From an uncultured Lachnospiraceae bacterium (lineage in GTDB: Bacteria > Bacillota > Clostridia > Lachnospirales > Lachnospiraceae), in contig CAJUAO010000020.1 in NCBI GenBank assembly GCA_910584685.1, forward strand, positions 1-52,847: DNA of 52,847 bases, in the 5' to 3' direction. Under the pieces are notes generated by a model. That model was given only the letters and a program-made list of their open reading frames with translations. It did no database searches and had not been told where the DNA came from. The stretch's first letter is position 1; the number at the start of each line of letters is the position of its first letter. Positions 51,010-52,847 of the stretch are shown here, piece by piece. The translations under genes were made by a program, and so were the position numbers.

Positions 51010-51626
51010 GAGTATCTATAGCTTTAGGCTTTTTAATCAGTATAATTTATATGCTTAGCGAGAGGAAGAAAAGATATTCGCCTCATTTTGCATTTACACT
51101 TGTTATTTTACCGGCTGTTGTATGCTCTGTTATAATGCTTGTAGGCTCTGATATAGCAAAGGCGGTATCCTTGGGAGGTGTGTTTGCGCTTGTCCGGTTC
51201 AGAAGCGTTCCGGGAAACTCTAAAGATATAGCAAGTGTGTTTTACTGTATGTCGGTAGGGCTTGCGGCAGGAATGGGATATGTAATATTTGCAGTTGTAT
51301 TTGCAGTTGTTATCGGTCTTTTATATTTAGCTTTGACATTGCTTGGATATGGTGAAAAAAAGGGCAATATAAAGGAACTGAAAATCACAATACCGGAAAA
51401 TCTTAATTTTCAGGGTGCCTTTGACGATTTGTTTGACGAATATTCAAACGGAGCCACCCTTGAAAGGATAAAGACAACAAATCTTGGTACGCTGTATGAG
51501 CTCACATATTCCATTGATATGAAGGAAAACATAAATGAAAAGCAGTTTATGGACTCCATAAGATGCAGAAACGGAAACCTGAATATAATTTTATGCAAGG
51601 CATCGGAAAATATTGAACTGTTGTAG
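50940..51626 (+). CDS. DUF4956 membrane protein
   Basis: A 228-residue membrane protein with about four helices in residues 15-140 and a C-terminal ~85-residue cytosolic alpha/beta domain. The GSDIAKAVSLGGVFALVRFRSVPGNS stretch (given in part: ALVRFRSVPGN) is the conserved DUF4956 signature. Its own RBS (AAAAGGAGATT) lies within the end of the VTC gene; the 70 bp overlap suggests tightly coupled translation. It probably forms a membrane complex with the VTC protein. Function in bacteria is not established. Confidence 0.85.
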   Translation: MFSSMFTGTDASGISAKGAVVCIGVSIALGFLISIIYMLSERKKRYSPHFAFTLVILPAVVCSVIMLVGSDIAKAVSLGGVFALVRFRSVPGNSKDIASVFYCMSVGLAAGMGYVIFAVVFAVVIGLLYLALTLLGYGEKKGNIKELKITIPENLNFQGAFDDLFDEYSNGATLERIKTTNLGTLYELTYSIDMKENINEKQFMDSIRCRNGNLNIILCKASENIELL

Positions 51627-51690
51627 GAAGTCCTTTGCAATACGCAGAAAATACAGACTGCAACTGCTGGTTGACACATTGAATAGTGCA

Positions 51691-51725
51691 GGTTGGTAGC
51701 GCGCAACCGGAAAAAATGATATAAT
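51691..51725 (+). promoter_or_regulatory. Extended -10 promoter with GGTTG inverted repeat
   Basis: TGATATAAT (51717-51725) is an extended -10. GGTTG (51691-51695) and CAACC (51704-51708) form an inverted repeat where the -35 would be, which suits a regulator site, possibly autoregulation by the XRE protein downstream. Confidence 0.45.
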
Positions 51726-51757
51726 TTCCTTAATAAAAGTATTAGGAGGAAACAATT

Positions 51758-52738
51758 ATGAATTTGGCTGATAAGCTGATACAGCTTCGCAAAAAAAACG
51801 GATGGTCCCAGGAGGAACTGGCAGAGCAGATGAATGTTACAAGGCAGTCTGTATCAAAATGGGAGAGCGGACAGGCTGCGCCGGATTTGGAAAAAATCTT
51901 AAAGCTGTCACAGTTGTTTGGTGTCAGTACAGATTATCTGCTTAAGGAAGAGCTGTCTGAATCAGGAAATATAAACACAGCAAGGGAGATTAATGTAAAA
52001 AAAGTATCTATGAAGGAAGCAAAAGACTTTCTCTCAGTAAACAGGGAAACATCAAAATCAACAGCATTTGCAGTATTTTTGTGTATTATATCACCTATAT
52101 GTCTTATGATACTGGCGGCAGTCAGTGAAAACCCACTGTATGGATTATCGGAGAATGGGGCGGCAGGCATAGGGATGATTACTTTAGTGGCTTTAATAGC
52201 CATAGCCGTAGCAATTTTTATTTTAAACGGAAGCAAGACGGCAGCCTTTAAATACTTAGAAAAAGAAATGTTTGAGACGGAATACGGCGTAAGCGAAATG
52301 GTAAATGAACAAAGGCAGCAGTACAAAAATAAATACACAAAAAGCATTATTACAGGAGTGTGTATCTGTATATTATCAATAATTCCTATTTTTATAGGAG
52401 TAATGATTAATGAAGATGATGATTTATTTATGGTGCTTATGGTTTCAATTACTCTGCTTATTGTGGGCATTGGAGTATTCTTCCTTGTATTAAGCAGCGT
52501 AGTATGGTCAGGCTTTGAAAAGCTTTTAGAGCAGGGTGATTTTTCAAAGGAGAAAAAGAAAAACAAGACTATAATGGACAATATTTCCGGCATATGGTGG
52601 CTGACAGCCACAGCGATATATTTAATTTATAGCTTTGTTACAAAAAACTGGGGATACAGCTGGATTATATGGGTAGCCGCGGGAGTATTATATCCTGTTG
52701 TTGCGGCGGTTATTAATAGTATAGGGCAAAAATCTTAA
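51758..52738 (+). CDS. XRE-family regulator with membrane helices
   Basis: A 326-residue protein. Residues 5-62 form a Cro/C1-type helix-turn-helix (LIQLRKKNGWSQEELAEQMNV given in part as WSQEELAEQMNV; RQSVSKWESGQAAP is the recognition helix region). After a linker there are about six hydrophobic segments (two near 105-150, two near 195-250 and two near 278-322), with cytosolic charged loops. Membrane-tethered XRE regulators are common in Clostridia and may sense envelope stress or antimicrobial compounds; no transporter gene is adjacent within the window. RBS AGGAGGAAAC. The 109 bp after it contain only the partial repeat. Confidence 0.88.
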   Translation: MNLADKLIQLRKKNGWSQEELAEQMNVTRQSVSKWESGQAAPDLEKILKLSQLFGVSTDYLLKEELSESGNINTAREINVKKVSMKEAKDFLSVNRETSKSTAFAVFLCIISPICLMILAAVSENPLYGLSENGAAGIGMITLVALIAIAVAIFILNGSKTAAFKYLEKEMFETEYGVSEMVNEQRQQYKNKYTKSIITGVCICILSIIPIFIGVMINEDDDLFMVLMVSITLLIVGIGVFFLVLSSVVWSGFEKLLEQGDFSKEKKKNKTIMDNISGIWWLTATAIYLIYSFVTKNWGYSWIIWVAAGVLYPVVAAVINSIGQKS

Positions 52739-52805
52739 TGGGGATGGTTAGGTTATGGGGACTATCTGCTAGAAAATATTAATTTGTATGTTTAAAATAT
52801 GTTTT

Positions 52806-52847
52806 TCCTCACATGAAGTCCGGGTATGTCCCATTAAAAGGCTCTAG
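52806..52847 (+). repeat. Long foldback element, copy 3 (partial)
   Basis: CCTCACATGAAGTC then GGGTATGTCCCATTAA and AAGGCT match the left flank and outer arm start of copy 2 (29944-29980) with few changes. The window ends inside the arm, so pairing cannot be checked. Confidence 0.8.

Overview
The window reads as chromosome from a low-GC Gram-positive gut or rumen anaerobe, most probably a Lachnospiraceae (Clostridia) member. The reasons are the pyrH-frr-uppS-cdsA-dxr-rseP-ispG-polC order, a PolC-type replicase, strong AGGAGG ribosome binding sites, AGG/ATA-rich codon use, a CIRCE element, many soluble hybrid histidine kinases and secreted GH43 arabinanases. This is inference from gene content; no species is assigned.

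Layout. 1-600: a dispersed repeat (A-repeat) and a ~330 bp foldback element. 618-3131: alpha/beta hydrolase, SAM methyltransferase and convergent metF. 3233-7133: a GH43 lipoprotein followed 31 bp later by a cytosolic hybrid kinase. 7257-14160: envelope genes (amidase, YfhO-like membrane protein, PIG-L deacetylase, NodB-type deacetylase, bactofilin). 14176-27795: the housekeeping run pyrH, frr, uppS, cdsA, dxr, rseP, ispG, polC and three small genes (nuclease-like protein, membrane-anchored C39 peptidase, DUF5721-like). 27815-29915: CIRCE, promoter and htpG. 29916-30776: second foldback element, second A-repeat and AT-rich DNA. 30777-32367: an AT-rich secreted protein and lipoprotein pair. 32552-39209: a three-protein signalling cluster. 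39214-44746: an 1811-residue multimodular GH43 protein. 44905-50026: an OmpR-type two-component system and a PAS hybrid kinase. 50104-51626: a VTC-domain protein and DUF4956 membrane protein. 51691-52738: an XRE-type regulator with membrane helices. The window ends inside a third foldback element.

Two things stand out. First, the foldback elements: two complete copies and one partial copy share a roughly 85% identical core with compensatory base-pair changes and conserved loops, yet the 73-85 bp outer arms differ almost entirely between copies 1 and 2 while staying (nearly) perfectly self-complementary within each copy. Second, the signalling cluster: a REC/HD-GYP protein that has lost key catalytic residues, a membrane hybrid kinase split by a frameshift at an A8 run, and a membrane histidine kinase-receiver protein fused to a full-length DegV (fatty-acid-binding) domain.

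Functionally the region combines core growth functions (UMP synthesis, ribosome recycling, isoprenoid, lipid and undecaprenyl precursors, replication) with envelope modification, arabinan use and unusually dense phosphorelay signalling (five histidine kinases). No tRNA, rRNA, CRISPR array or transposase gene was recognised. All calls come from reading the sequence; no database search was run.
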